From contig JAFTDR010000078.1 of NCBI GenBank assembly GCA_017454105.1, positions 1 through 50,038 on the forward strand: 50,038 bases of DNA, given 5' to 3'. The notes beneath the pieces are model-generated. The model did not search any database and was not told the origin of the DNA. It saw only the letters and a list, made by a program, of their open reading frames with translations. This document shows, piece after piece, positions 16,205-25,751 of this stretch (positions are counted from its first letter, which is position 1; each line of letters opens with the position of its first letter). A program made the position numbers and the translations under genes. The DNA is from Desulfovibrionaceae bacterium (lineage in GTDB: Bacteria > Desulfobacterota > Desulfovibrionia > Desulfovibrionales > Desulfovibrionaceae).

Positions 16205-16384
16205 ATGGCTTCCGAAGAATCCTTGATCGCGTTTGAAACAAAAAGCCTTTCGGCAAGATTCCTCGCTGAAAGAGACGCAGGCCTCGCAAACATTAATACG
16301 CTTCTTGAAACGCAGCAGATCCTCTCTAAACGAAGCATACACAAAGCCTCTCAGACCTGCAGCCTATTCCTCAGTTCACCGTAG
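16205..16384 (+). CDS. possible 59-aa protein
   Basis: A short frame starting MASEESLIAFETKSLSARFL with balanced, helix-friendly composition and GAGGGCG about 7 bases upstream. It overlaps the 3' end of the convergent 402-aa gene by 34 bases. No family is recognised, and the opposite strand is open over much of the same stretch, so this may be chance. Confidence 0.25.
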   Translation: MASEESLIAFETKSLSARFLAERDAGLANINTLLETQQILSKRSIHKASQTCSLFLSSP

Positions 16385-17559
16385 AGCCGGCAGGCGTCGA
16401 CAGCCATACGGCACGAGATGCTCTGACCGTGCGCGAGACTATTGCGTATGTTCCGCCACTGCACGGCAAGCGAGTAGAGATCCGGATCGTGCTGCCCTTT
16501 CAGATATTCGCTCATATAGCGCGGCAGTCCTCCGATCTCGTCGTTTAAGTTCTGAAAGGTCTTATCCTTCTTGTGCCAGCAATCGCCGCAGACCTTTCGT
16601 AGCTGCGAGCAGAGAAAGCTGTGTACCTCCTGGACAATCGGAAAAAAGACCTTGATCTGCCCCGCAACCACAAGCTTTTCCAGAGAAGAGATTCTGTTTG
16701 CAACGCAGACCGCTGCGGGATGCAGGGCAGTTAGGCCGTTTTCGCGTATATCAAGGGCTCCAATGCTCCAAAGAGTCCGAATATCACCCTCTGGCGGCTC
16801 AGTGCGCGAAAGACGGCTGGCCCCTTGCGTATCCACGCGGACAATCGCCTGCCGTATGCTCGGAGCTACGCGCATGAGGGGATGATCGGCGAGCAGGCTT
16901 TGAATCTCTTCAAGATCCAGGGGAAGTTCCTGGAAAATGCGCAAAGAGAGGAGCGGATCCATGACGGCAAGACCCTGACAGAGCGAATAGAGCCACAGAT
17001 ACTCCCACTCCTTAAGCTCATCCCGATAGACTTCCCTGCAGCAGTGTTCGATAGCGTATTCTGTGTCCGATGGGTGCAATTGCCCCCACCAAAAACGCAC
17101 AACAAGGCCCTCTCCCCCATGAGGCCAGGGCAGATGCGCGGGCCAAACCACAATGAGACGCCACAGAAGAATCCCCCCTGTCTTTTTCCTCTCTTTGGCC
17201 AGTTGGACAAGATTTTCCAGAAAGGCTCTGCATGCCCCGTCCGAATCGTCCAGATCGCAAGGAAAGGTGAGCAGAAGATAGGTGCTTGTTCCAGAGCTTG
17301 CTAGGGAAATAGCGAGGGATGCGTCCAAAATCTCTGGAAAAAAAGACGCGAGAAAATCTGCGTCAAGGGTCGAAGTGTTCGCAAGCGTGCAGACCGAAAC
17401 CTGGCCTAAATAATTATCCGCATAGCGCACAAAGGCCTCTATAAAACCGGCTCTGTGCGGATCGGGAAGAACAAGGCAGACGAACTGCTCGCTTGTGCGC
17501 ACAAGGGAGCAGACGTCGTGCATGAATTCCCGCGCACTCGGACACGCCCAGAGATTCAT
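16351..17559 (-). CDS. partner of the giant ATPase, C-terminal HEPN-like motif
   Basis: A 402-aa soluble protein whose ATG overlaps the stop of the 2032-aa ATPase gene (ATGA), so the two are translationally coupled and probably work together. Residues 1-250 show no family I recognise. The C-terminal part (about 285-402) is helical, with VFFPIVQEVHSFLCSQLRKV followed by WRNIRNSLAHGQ; RNSLAH at 372-377 fits the RNxxxH signature of HEPN domains, many of which are RNases in toxin-antitoxin and anti-phage systems. I infer a possible HEPN effector or adaptor controlled by the ATPase. An inactive, protein-binding HEPN fold is the main alternative. There is no signal peptide or membrane segment. Confidence 0.7.
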   Translation of the reverse strand: MNLWACPSAREFMHDVCSLVRTSEQFVCLVLPDPHRAGFIEAFVRYADNYLGQVSVCTLANTSTLDADFLASFFPEILDASLAISLASSGTSTYLLLTFPCDLDDSDGACRAFLENLVQLAKERKKTGGILLWRLIVVWPAHLPWPHGGEGLVVRFWWGQLHPSDTEYAIEHCCREVYRDELKEWEYLWLYSLCQGLAVMDPLLSLRIFQELPLDLEEIQSLLADHPLMRVAPSIRQAIVRVDTQGASRLSRTEPPEGDIRTLWSIGALDIRENGLTALHPAAVCVANRISSLEKLVVAGQIKVFFPIVQEVHSFLCSQLRKVCGDCWHKKDKTFQNLNDEIGGLPRYMSEYLKGQHDPDLYSLAVQWRNIRNSLAHGQSISCRMAVDACRLYGELRNRLQV

Positions 17560-20500
17560 GAGTTGCCTTCTCCTTTGAGGGCTCTTGCCAGATACCGGTC
17601 AAGCCAGACCTGTTGGCCGCTTGTGCGCAAAACCTTCAGGCTGATCAAGGTATCCAAAAGCTGGGTTTTCTTCTCATCACTTTGGAAGGCCTCACTTTCA
17701 CCCAGCCACTGCCACACATCATCGCGCGAAAACGCCTCGCTGCTGACCTCGCGGCCGAAACGGACAACAAGATCTTTGACCTCACTATCATCTGGAAGAC
17801 AGAAATCACTTTCGAGAAAATCACAGACTGGCAAATGCTCACTGCGCAAAACCCGCTCAATAAGATATGCCCAGCCACCTGTCTCCTCAATTGTTTTCAG
17901 CGAATCAATCCCAGGCACGCCCTTCTCCTTGCACCAGAATTCAAGCCCTTCGCTTGTCCACGGCTCAAGCTCCAGCTGATAGCTTGAAAAGCGCTCAGCA
18001 AGCCCTGTCCGAATGCATTCATAGAGACAGTTCGGATGGAGAAGACAGACGATTTTTACGACTTTCTTGGCATTCGAGAGCCCGACGAGCCAGGCGTCTG
18101 CAGCCTCGATAAAGGCTCCGGTCGCCGCGATATCCCGGGAGGAAATCCAGAAAATGAGACTGCCCTTCTCTCTCTTCTCATATTCGGCCCGCATCTTGGC
18201 AGAGACTTCGGCAACGCTTGCGCCTTGGAGATGGATGATGCGCGCCTTGATTTCAGATGCAATGCGCTCAAGAGCCCCTGGAACAGAAGAGAGGCCCAAG
18301 GCATCCGAACCGGACACCCAATACAGGCTGCTTCCCCGCTCAATTAAACGATTGTGCTGCGAGGCCACAAAGGGCTCAAAACCGGGCTGTCTTCGCTCAT
18401 CTGGATTGCCGCTTGGCCGGTACTCCTTTGTCTGGTAGGGATCAAGGCGCATGTAGATCGAATCCTCGCCACCCAAAAGCTCAACAATGTTCGGCGTCCG
18501 TAACCGATACTGGCCGCCAAGCGAAATCACAAGACCGAGTCCCTCCATTTCATGGAGAAGACTGCGCAGAACATTGTGGATATCGCAGATCTCGCTATTC
18601 TTCTCAAAGGCCGCCGGCCAAAAATAGCGCAGTTCGTCAAGCAGCTGATTCAGACTGAAACCGCGTCCATGGTTAATGGCCATAGCGTAGCCTATGACAA
18701 GATAGCGCTCATCCAAATTGAGAGTCATCTCAAAACACTCAAGAATCTTTTTCTTCAGATCGTGGGACTCGTAGATTTTGAGAATGGTCTCCTTATCGAT
18801 TGTGTGGAACGGTTCACGGTCTGTCCTGTCATTTAAGGCCCGCACAAGTTCGCTGCAGAAAATCTGAATCAGTTTCGGCTGGTAATTGCAGTGGTTCAGA
18901 GCCATCTGCACAAGCTGATCGTTTGCAAACTCTAGCCCCAAGATGGCGGTCGGCTTGCGCATAAGATCATTCGCCGCTTCTGGAGAGAGCGGACCGATGC
19001 ACAAAGGCTCGCCAAAGTGGTAGAGGGGATTATTGGGAATCTGGCTAAAACGCTGCACAGAGTGCAGGCCGGTAAAGACCACCTTGAACCGGCGGTTTGT
19101 CTCCTGCATGAGATTCCTAAACCGCGCCGCATCGAGAAAATCTCTGCGCGCGTCGGCCTCAAGCGCCTTGTCGCACTCATCGAGCAAAAGGAGGATGCGC
19201 ATATCCAGATGCTCGGCAAGCCAAGCCAAGACACCTTGGGCAAATGTGTCAAGCTGTGTTGACACATCCACAATCCCAGCCTTCCTGCATTCCGCAAGGG
19301 CGACCTCAAGCAAGGAGGACTCAGAAGGCGTCATTGAGTGCAAAAGCACGTTGACTCCTGGATTGGGACGCCTTGCTATCTGCTGCAGAAGCGCGCTTTT
19401 ACCGAGTTGTCTGCCGCCATAAATGATGCAGGGCCCCTCAGGAGCCGTGACTGCGCGAATATCCTCTTCTCTGCCGAAAAAGATCTCCCTGGGCACGCTT
19501 CCCGCCATATTGGGCATATAGGGATTGATCGGGGAGCCAGCCAGGGCAACGCGGAAGAGGACATCCGTACGGACTTCCTGTTTCTGTTTCGTCAGAAAGT
19601 TCATCAGATTTGTGTCGACAATCAGAGGAGCCATGCGCAGACTCGCGCAGAAGCCAAGAAGCTTCTTGCGGTCAAGCCAGTTAAATGCCGTAAAACAGAG
19701 AATCGTCACAGCATCGCTCGACTCAAAATGGCTACTTATCAGAAGCTGATTGATATCCTCAGGCTGCACATCCCAGCCAAGAGCAATAAGATGCCTGTTC
19801 TGACAGCTTCCCCACTGCGGAATAGGACCGGCTATTTCCATTGTGAACTGAATGACGCGCCAGAAATTCGGGCTTCCGGTATTGTAGACGCTCTTCGCTT
19901 GCTCGGTCTGATCCAAAGTAAAACCGAGCCAGCGCAGAAGCCTGGTCACAATAGCCACTTCCTTCGGGGAAGAGAGCGGCTTGTTGCGCAAAAAACGCTT
20001 CGCCTCAGACCAGACAGGCTCGACGATCTCACTTGGGAAAGCGTCATTGCGCAAAAGATCGTAGAAGTCATGCGCCGCTGTTGCCTCGGATGCCGGTGGC
20101 CCTGTGACACTTCTAAGCGCCTTGCCAGAAATAAGATGCTCCTCGACATCGACAATATCGGCCCAGGCCGAATTGTACATGCCAAGCCGCAAATGCTCGG
20201 AACACACTGTCTCAAGCCGCTCCCTGGCCTCTTTGGATATATCTTTCTGTCCGAGCAACTCGTCAATGCGTGAGCGCACCTCAGCCTTCCTTTCCGCATC
20301 GCACTGCATAAGCTCGCGCTCAATTTTCTTAAGCTCACGCACGCCTGTGGCCTTGTCGTTCCGGCTCTTCCCGTAGCGCGCCCAAATATCCTCAAGACGG
20401 CTGTTGTACTGGCTCTGCTGCGAAAAATGGAGGACACTGCGGAAACCGTATTCGCTCACAAGACCGCGCACCGCATCAAAGGTCTCTGAAAAGCGTACAG

Positions 20501-23500
20501 AAAAGTCCTTCTGGCAGTAGACGAAAAATTCTCTAAGCGTCGGTGGCTCCCTGCCCTGAAAGCGCGGGGCAAAATCAGCGAGCTTCGCCAGATCAAGGAG
20601 ACATGTCTCATATTCTGAAAAAACACTGAGGAATTTTTCACACGCATCCAGCTCGCCCCGCACCATATGCAAGGCAAGTGTTTCAGCAACTGCGTTCTTT
20701 TCCCTTCTGCTCTCGTCGGATTGCCAGGCAATAAACATATCCAGGGTTTTCGGGCTGGTCCGCAAGAGAAAAGGAAGACGCAGAGGCCAAAGATCAATAA
20801 GAGCCCTCAAATCGCGTGGCTCGGCTGGCAAGGCCCTGTTCGGGCACTCGGAGAGCTCAATCCAGGTCTGCAAAAAGAGCCGCCCCTCAGGAAATTCGCT
20901 AAGCTTCCCTATGTCCGCCTCAATAGTTGAGAAAAGTTCCCTTAGGCTTGCGACAGCATAGGATTGCTCCCCATCGCCAAGAGTATTTTCCGCAAGACTG
21001 AAATCCTGCCATTTCTTAAGCAGCGCAAAGGCCTCCGCGATGCTCTCAAGCAATTTCTTGCGCGGGTATTCGACTATTTTCTTTGTCTTCGGATACGTCC
21101 TGCAATTGTGGATGATCTTTTCTGGATCAAAGGCATACTCGTTAATGCACTCAGACAGGCCTGAAAAATCGCGCTCAATGCACCGCTCAAAGACACTGCC
21201 AAGTATTCCTTTTTCACTAAATAGCTCAAGCCGGATCTTGCGCGCCGCGACATCGGGCATCTTGCCGTTCTGTACGCGTTCAAGGAAAGCAAGACTCGCT
21301 GCTCGTAAGGATTCATAGAGCATCCGCCTGTGTTTCTCAGCGTCCCGCCCAACAAAGACCTGCGCCTCAACGGCATTGCCGCGCACGATAAACTGCGTGA
21401 GCCTGCGCAAAAAAGGCGTGCAGGCGTATTCTGATAAGCGGCTTGCAAGAGAGCCGACAAGGGTCGCCATATTGAGATCCGGCATCATAAGCGATGGACG
21501 CAGCAGGGCCGCGGCAAGAAGAAGGCATTGCCGCGTGTCGAGATCCTCAATCCGTATAATGGCCTCACTGCAGAGTTCCGCAATGCGGGCTGTGCAGAGA
21601 GAGTCGGGCAGAAGATGAAGACCTAAATGCAGAAGCTCGCAAAGCCAAAGAGGAGACGGCGCCCTGCTGCCTGCGACACGCGTAAGCCAGTAGAGAGCGC
21701 AGGTGTCCCCAGAATAGACAAGAGAGAGGTACGAGGCCTGTATGGCTTCTGTGGGGAGCTTCAAATCAAGAGGACGCGCGTTTGCAGACAGGTCTTTCTT
21801 CCCGCAATCCTGTACGCCCTTATCCACCACCTCTTCTACTTCCGTACCTACTCCTTTATCTACTCCTTTCTCCGCGCCCTCCTCACAAACCGTGCTTTCA
21901 GCTCTTCCCCCAGCCCTCTCATCCGCCTGATCGGACACTTCCAAAGAAGAACGCCCATCGCAGCCACGCTTTCCGTTTTCGGCCTCCTTGCGCACAAGCT
22001 TTTCCCACAAAGGACCGGTTTCGGACGAACGCAGAGAGGCCGGAGTACTTTCAAAGGGCAGTGCCCGCTGCGCGGCCTGCCGGCTCTCCAAGGCAAGCTT
22101 TTTCTTCACCTGCCCCGTATCCTCTTCCTTAGCCTCTCCCTTGTTCTCTTCCGTATCTTTTCCTTGATCCTGCCCCGCACTTTCTCTCGGAGCCTCATCC
22201 TTCGCTTCTTCCCTATCCTCTCTCTTCTGTTGCTTGTTTTCTCCCGTATCCTGTCTCTTCTCTTCCCGCGTCTCCTGTACTCTCTCTTCTCCCTTAGGCT
22301 CTTCCTTGGATTCTTCTTTGGCCTTTCTCTTGGCCGCTTCTTTCTCCTCTCGCTTCTTCTTTTGCTTGTTTTCTCCTTTCTCTTCTCTCTTATCTTCTTT
22401 TTTGGCCTGTCCCTTGCCTTCTCTCTTCTTCTCTTGCTTGTTCTCTTCCGTAGCCTGTCCCGTACTTTCTCCCTTCTCCTCTTCTTGCTTTGTAGTCTTT
22501 CCTTTGTCCTCTGCTCTCTTTTTCACGCCCTTTGCCTGCAGGGCCTGTGGCAGTGCGTACACGCCCTGCGCAAGATTTTGGACAAAATAATAGGAGTAGC
22601 GCTTACGCATCATCTCGCTAAACTCTTCTGGCGACTGCGCATCCTTCTCTTTTCGCAAGATCGGAAAAATGCTTGTAAAGAGCGGGGAATCACGGCGCGC
22701 AAGCGTTCCCAATCGTAAGGCATCCACCTCAGCCTCGGCCGACTTTCTGTCGTACTCCTCAAGCGGCGGCTCGATTGCCAAAATAAGCGCAAGAAGAGTT
22801 TCGGGGTCTGAGGAGAGCGGAAGTCTTGGCTCATACCATGCGCGCAGCTCCTCAAGAATTTGCGTGAATTTCTCCGTGACATAGCACAGAATTTCGCGAA
22901 CAGTCTTGTTTGCGCATGAAAGAAGCGAATGGATAGCCTCCTCTTGCGCAAAACGCTGGCATAGCGCAAAGCATTTTCTGACCTCGGCCTGAAAATGTTT
23001 GCGTTTCATAAGAAAGTGAATCAGGGCTTTGTCCAGGCTTTCAAAACTCTCGTCCGACTCTCGCAAAGCCATGCGATCCGCAAGATCCGTGTATAAGCTT
23101 TTGTAGATAGGATAGTGTTCATCACGCAAACAGAGCAAAACGGAGACAATGCGGAAAAAAAAGACCGTGCCGCCTAAAAAATCCTTAAGCTCTTGCTCGT
23201 TTTTTTCCGAATACTCCTCAAAGAAATTGTCTGGGAGACGATCGACAAGCTGCGGAAAACCGCAGCGCGCGCAAACATAGTAGGAGAGGATCGCCCATTC
23301 AAGCGCTGTGAAGGACTCTTCCCCGCATACAATGATGTCGCGGACAATAAGCTCGCTTGCCAGGCCAACCACGTACTGCTGGCTTGCGTGTTTTAACACC
23401 ATCCGTCTGATAGCTAGGCGTTTTGACTCAGGCGTCTTTGCGACTGCACTCCCAAGTTTCAACATTATGGGTTGGCAAATTTTTGTGCTGACAATTTTTT

Positions 23501-23654
23501 TTCTCTCGAAGGGATCCTCGTCAGGCCTAATGAAACTGTTTGATACGAGCAGATCAATGATATAGGTATTGCGCTCGCGCCAGACAGCCTTGGCAAGAGC
23601 CTTCGGATAGTCAATATCACAGTTCGTTGAGACCATCTTCTCGTATGTCGCCAT
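17556..23654 (-). CDS. giant STAND-like P-loop ATPase, 2032 aa
   Basis: The first 370 residues are helical and unassigned. A Lys/Glu/Gln-rich low-complexity linker spans about 375-520. A long helical region runs to about 1380. An AAA/STAND-type NTPase module follows: Walker A GGRQLGKSALL (Lys1419), Walker B ILLLLDECDKA (Asp1492, Glu1493), then RRFKVVFTGLHSVQRFSQIP near 1525 and GPLSPEAA. A winged-helix-like segment lies near 1655-1730. About 300 C-terminal residues have no assignment. STAND NTPases act as switches that sense a ligand and release an effector, often in phage defence; that role is inference here. The gene starts 9 bases after hypE, with GAGGG overlapping the hypE stop region, and overlaps the 402-aa gene. 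No signal peptide is present, so it should be cytoplasmic. Confidence 0.75.
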   Translation of the reverse strand: MATYEKMVSTNCDIDYPKALAKAVWRERNTYIIDLLVSNSFIRPDEDPFERKKIVSTKICQPIMLKLGSAVAKTPESKRLAIRRMVLKHASQQYVVGLASELIVRDIIVCGEESFTALEWAILSYYVCARCGFPQLVDRLPDNFFEEYSEKNEQELKDFLGGTVFFFRIVSVLLCLRDEHYPIYKSLYTDLADRMALRESDESFESLDKALIHFLMKRKHFQAEVRKCFALCQRFAQEEAIHSLLSCANKTVREILCYVTEKFTQILEELRAWYEPRLPLSSDPETLLALILAIEPPLEEYDRKSAEAEVDALRLGTLARRDSPLFTSIFPILRKEKDAQSPEEFSEMMRKRYSYYFVQNLAQGVYALPQALQAKGVKKRAEDKGKTTKQEEEKGESTGQATEENKQEKKREGKGQAKKEDKREEKGENKQKKKREEKEAAKRKAKEESKEEPKGEERVQETREEKRQDTGENKQQKREDREEAKDEAPRESAGQDQGKDTEENKGEAKEEDTGQVKKKLALESRQAAQRALPFESTPASLRSSETGPLWEKLVRKEAENGKRGCDGRSSLEVSDQADERAGGRAESTVCEEGAEKGVDKGVGTEVEEVVDKGVQDCGKKDLSANARPLDLKLPTEAIQASYLSLVYSGDTCALYWLTRVAGSRAPSPLWLCELLHLGLHLLPDSLCTARIAELCSEAIIRIEDLDTRQCLLLAAALLRPSLMMPDLNMATLVGSLASRLSEYACTPFLRRLTQFIVRGNAVEAQVFVGRDAEKHRRMLYESLRAASLAFLERVQNGKMPDVAARKIRLELFSEKGILGSVFERCIERDFSGLSECINEYAFDPEKIIHNCRTYPKTKKIVEYPRKKLLESIAEAFALLKKWQDFSLAENTLGDGEQSYAVASLRELFSTIEADIGKLSEFPEGRLFLQTWIELSECPNRALPAEPRDLRALIDLWPLRLPFLLRTSPKTLDMFIAWQSDESRREKNAVAETLALHMVRGELDACEKFLSVFSEYETCLLDLAKLADFAPRFQGREPPTLREFFVYCQKDFSVRFSETFDAVRGLVSEYGFRSVLHFSQQSQYNSRLEDIWARYGKSRNDKATGVRELKKIERELMQCDAERKAEVRSRIDELLGQKDISKEARERLETVCSEHLRLGMYNSAWADIVDVEEHLISGKALRSVTGPPASEATAAHDFYDLLRNDAFPSEIVEPVWSEAKRFLRNKPLSSPKEVAIVTRLLRWLGFTLDQTEQAKSVYNTGSPNFWRVIQFTMEIAGPIPQWGSCQNRHLIALGWDVQPEDINQLLISSHFESSDAVTILCFTAFNWLDRKKLLGFCASLRMAPLIVDTNLMNFLTKQKQEVRTDVLFRVALAGSPINPYMPNMAGSVPREIFFGREEDIRAVTAPEGPCIIYGGRQLGKSALLQQIARRPNPGVNVLLHSMTPSESSLLEVALAECRKAGIVDVSTQLDTFAQGVLAWLAEHLDMRILLLLDECDKALEADARRDFLDAARFRNLMQETNRRFKVVFTGLHSVQRFSQIPNNPLYHFGEPLCIGPLSPEAANDLMRKPTAILGLEFANDQLVQMALNHCNYQPKLIQIFCSELVRALNDRTDREPFHTIDKETILKIYESHDLKKKILECFEMTLNLDERYLVIGYAMAINHGRGFSLNQLLDELRYFWPAAFEKNSEICDIHNVLRSLLHEMEGLGLVISLGGQYRLRTPNIVELLGGEDSIYMRLDPYQTKEYRPSGNPDERRQPGFEPFVASQHNRLIERGSSLYWVSGSDALGLSSVPGALERIASEIKARIIHLQGASVAEVSAKMRAEYEKREKGSLIFWISSRDIAATGAFIEAADAWLVGLSNAKKVVKIVCLLHPNCLYECIRTGLAERFSSYQLELEPWTSEGLEFWCKEKGVPGIDSLKTIEETGGWAYLIERVLRSEHLPVCDFLESDFCLPDDSEVKDLVVRFGREVSSEAFSRDDVWQWLGESEAFQSDEKKTQLLDTLISLKVLRTSGQQVWLDRYLARALKGEGNS

Positions 23655-23663
23655 GGCAAGCCC

Positions 23664-24674
23664 TCAGCATATCCGCGGCAGCTGCGCGCCTTCAAGCATA
23701 CCAAGCACGCGCTCGCCCCCAATGGGTGTCTCAAGAATAACACGGGGCTCCCCTTCCTCGACAAAGCCGATAACCGCCGCTTCGCGGCCCAAAGGATGGG
23801 CACGAAGAGCGGATACGGCCGCGTCCACTTGATCCTGTGGCACAAAACAGAGGCACTTGCCCTCATTGGCCAAAGATAAGGGATCAAGGCCCATGGCCGA
23901 GCAGGCGGCGCGGACACTCGCATGAATGGGAATATCCGCCTCCCGCACACGTATCTTAACCTTCGACTGCATGGCGATTTCATTTAAGGTCGTCGATAGC
24001 CCCCCGCGCGTCGGATCCCTAAGAACATGCACCGCAGAGGCCGCAAGGAGAGACTGCACAAGTGAGGCCAGGGGAGCAGAATCAGACACAACGTCCGTCA
24101 CAAAAGGCAGATCCTCGCGGGCATTCATAATAGCAAGCCCATGATCGCCAAGCGCTCCACTGACAAGGAGAGCGTCCCCAGGCTGCGCTCTCAATCCAGA
24201 CGGCGCCGGATCCACAAGCACGCGGCCTATACCTGTTGTCGTGATAAAGCACTGATCACAGCCGCCCCGCGGCACAACCTTTGTGTCCCCTGTGACGAGC
24301 AGAACATCCGCTTCCCTTGCGCAGCGGCCCATATCCTGGACTATGCGCGCAAGCGTTGCAAGAGGGAGGCCCTCCTCAAGGATAAAGGCGCAGCTCATAT
24401 ACAGGGGCTTTGCGCCGAGCATGGCGACATCGTTTACCGTTCCGTGGACAGCAAGAGTCCCTATGCTCCCGCCTGGGAAAAAAAGTGGGGTCACTGTGTA
24501 GCTGTCCGTACTCATGGCCATTGGGCCGGATAGAGCCGGCAAAAAGGCCGCGTCGTCCATGCGGTCGAGAATGGGATTGGAAAAATGTTTGGCAAAGAGC
24601 GACTGAATGAGCCTGTGTGTGGCCATCCCGCCACTGCCGGCATCGAGCAAAATGTATTCGTCCCTCGCACTCAC
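23664..24674 (-). CDS. hypE: hydrogenase maturation protein HypE
   Basis: HypE (336 aa) dehydrates the carbamoyl group placed on its C-terminal Cys by HypF, giving the thiocyanate that supplies CN to the [NiFe]-hydrogenase active site. The C-terminus PRIC with terminal Cys336 is intact, and the PurM-like ATP-binding fold is evident (LDAGSGGMATHRLI; MDDAAFL; VTGDTKVV; RDPTRGGLSTTLNEIA). It overlaps hypD by 4 bases (ATGA). hypA, hypB, hypC, hypF and hydrogenase structural genes are not in the window. Confidence 0.95.
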   Translation of the reverse strand: MSARDEYILLDAGSGGMATHRLIQSLFAKHFSNPILDRMDDAAFLPALSGPMAMSTDSYTVTPLFFPGGSIGTLAVHGTVNDVAMLGAKPLYMSCAFILEEGLPLATLARIVQDMGRCAREADVLLVTGDTKVVPRGGCDQCFITTTGIGRVLVDPAPSGLRAQPGDALLVSGALGDHGLAIMNAREDLPFVTDVVSDSAPLASLVQSLLAASAVHVLRDPTRGGLSTTLNEIAMQSKVKIRVREADIPIHASVRAACSAMGLDPLSLANEGKCLCFVPQDQVDAAVSALRAHPLGREAAVIGFVEEGEPRVILETPIGGERVLGMLEGAQLPRIC

Positions 24675-25750
24675 AAGACACCCCCATATTTAAACCATGC
24701 GGCACAGCTCCCCTCTGTCGACACCATGCACGGACCAACGGGATCCTTCGGTGTGCAGGCAGTCCCAAACAGAGGACAGTCAGGAGGCGCAATGCGCCCC
24801 CGCAGCACATCCCCGCAGCGGCAGCCCGCAAGGGGTTTCACTGCTTGTAGGGTAAGCCCAAAACGCGCGCGGGCATCAAAACGGGCATATTCCTCGCGGA
24901 TTGCAAGCCCACTCTCGGCTATCTCCCCAAGCCCGCGCCACAGCCCATTTGTGCGCGTAAAGACCCTGTCCATAAGTTCTCGGGCTTTGGGATTGCCCTC
25001 CGCACGCACAGCGCGCTCATAGGCATTGCGCACTAAAAAAAGACCATCGCGATGCATCTGGGCGAGCATGCACAAGGCAAGCAAGAGATCGATAGGCTCA
25101 AAGCCCGCAACAACGCCCGGCACGCGGTAGCGGGAAAGAAAGGCGTAGGGCGCAAGGCCAAGGACAGTTGAGACGTGGCCTGGCAGAAGAAAAGCGTCAA
25201 GCGCTGAGTCGGGATCCTCAAGCAAAGCCTTAAGGACTGGCGGCACAAGCTTGTGGAGGGAGAGCACGCAGAAATTATCCACACGCCTCTCCTTGGCTGT
25301 CACAATGGTCGCCGCGACTGTCGGCGCTGTTGTCTCAAAGCCTATGCCAAGAAAACAGACAAGCTCACTTGGATTTTCCTGCGCAAGCTTAAGTGCGTCC
25401 AGGGGCGAGTAGACAAGAGACACCTTGGCTCCCTTTGCCCGCGCGTGGCGCAAGGTCTCCCTATTGGGACCGGGCACGCGCAGCAGATCGCCAAACGAGG
25501 CAATGTGTACAGTCTTTTCCTGGGCAAGCGTAAGACAAAGAGCGAGTTCACTATCGTGTGTCACACAAACCGGACAACCGGGACCTGAGAGGTGGGTTAT
25601 GCTTTTCGGCAAAAGTGAGCGCAGTCCGCTTTGAAAAAGCGCAACAGTGTGCGTGCCGCAAACTTCCATAAAGCGCAGACTGCGGCCGTCTAGAATCTGC
25701 AGAAGCCGGTCTAAGAGGACATGGCATGTCTCGTACGACTGTGAGTCCAT
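24671..25750 (-). CDS. hypD: hydrogenase maturation protein HypD
   Basis: HypD (359 aa) is the [4Fe-4S] scaffold that, with HypC, assembles the Fe(CN)2CO unit of [NiFe]-hydrogenases. Signature stretches are seen: FMEVCGTHTVALFQSG, LSGPGCPVCVTH, FLGIGFETTAPT and the cysteine-rich C-terminal part (CRCGDVLRG). The ATG at 25750 is preferred over an upstream frame start at 25786 because GGAG lies 8 bases before it. It begins just after the yigZ stop and is coupled to hypE. Confidence 0.95.
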   Translation of the reverse strand: MDSQSYETCHVLLDRLLQILDGRSLRFMEVCGTHTVALFQSGLRSLLPKSITHLSGPGCPVCVTHDSELALCLTLAQEKTVHIASFGDLLRVPGPNRETLRHARAKGAKVSLVYSPLDALKLAQENPSELVCFLGIGFETTAPTVAATIVTAKERRVDNFCVLSLHKLVPPVLKALLEDPDSALDAFLLPGHVSTVLGLAPYAFLSRYRVPGVVAGFEPIDLLLALCMLAQMHRDGLFLVRNAYERAVRAEGNPKARELMDRVFTRTNGLWRGLGEIAESGLAIREEYARFDARARFGLTLQAVKPLAGCRCGDVLRGRIAPPDCPLFGTACTPKDPVGPCMVSTEGSCAAWFKYGGVL

Positions 25751-25751
25751 A

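Noticed and set aside
21627-22718. 363-aa plus-strand frame rich in Leu/Phe/Ser inside the giant ATPase gene
   Set aside because: It is the complement of the Lys/Glu-rich linker of the ATPase; its composition is explained by that strand, and it has no start signal or family resemblance.
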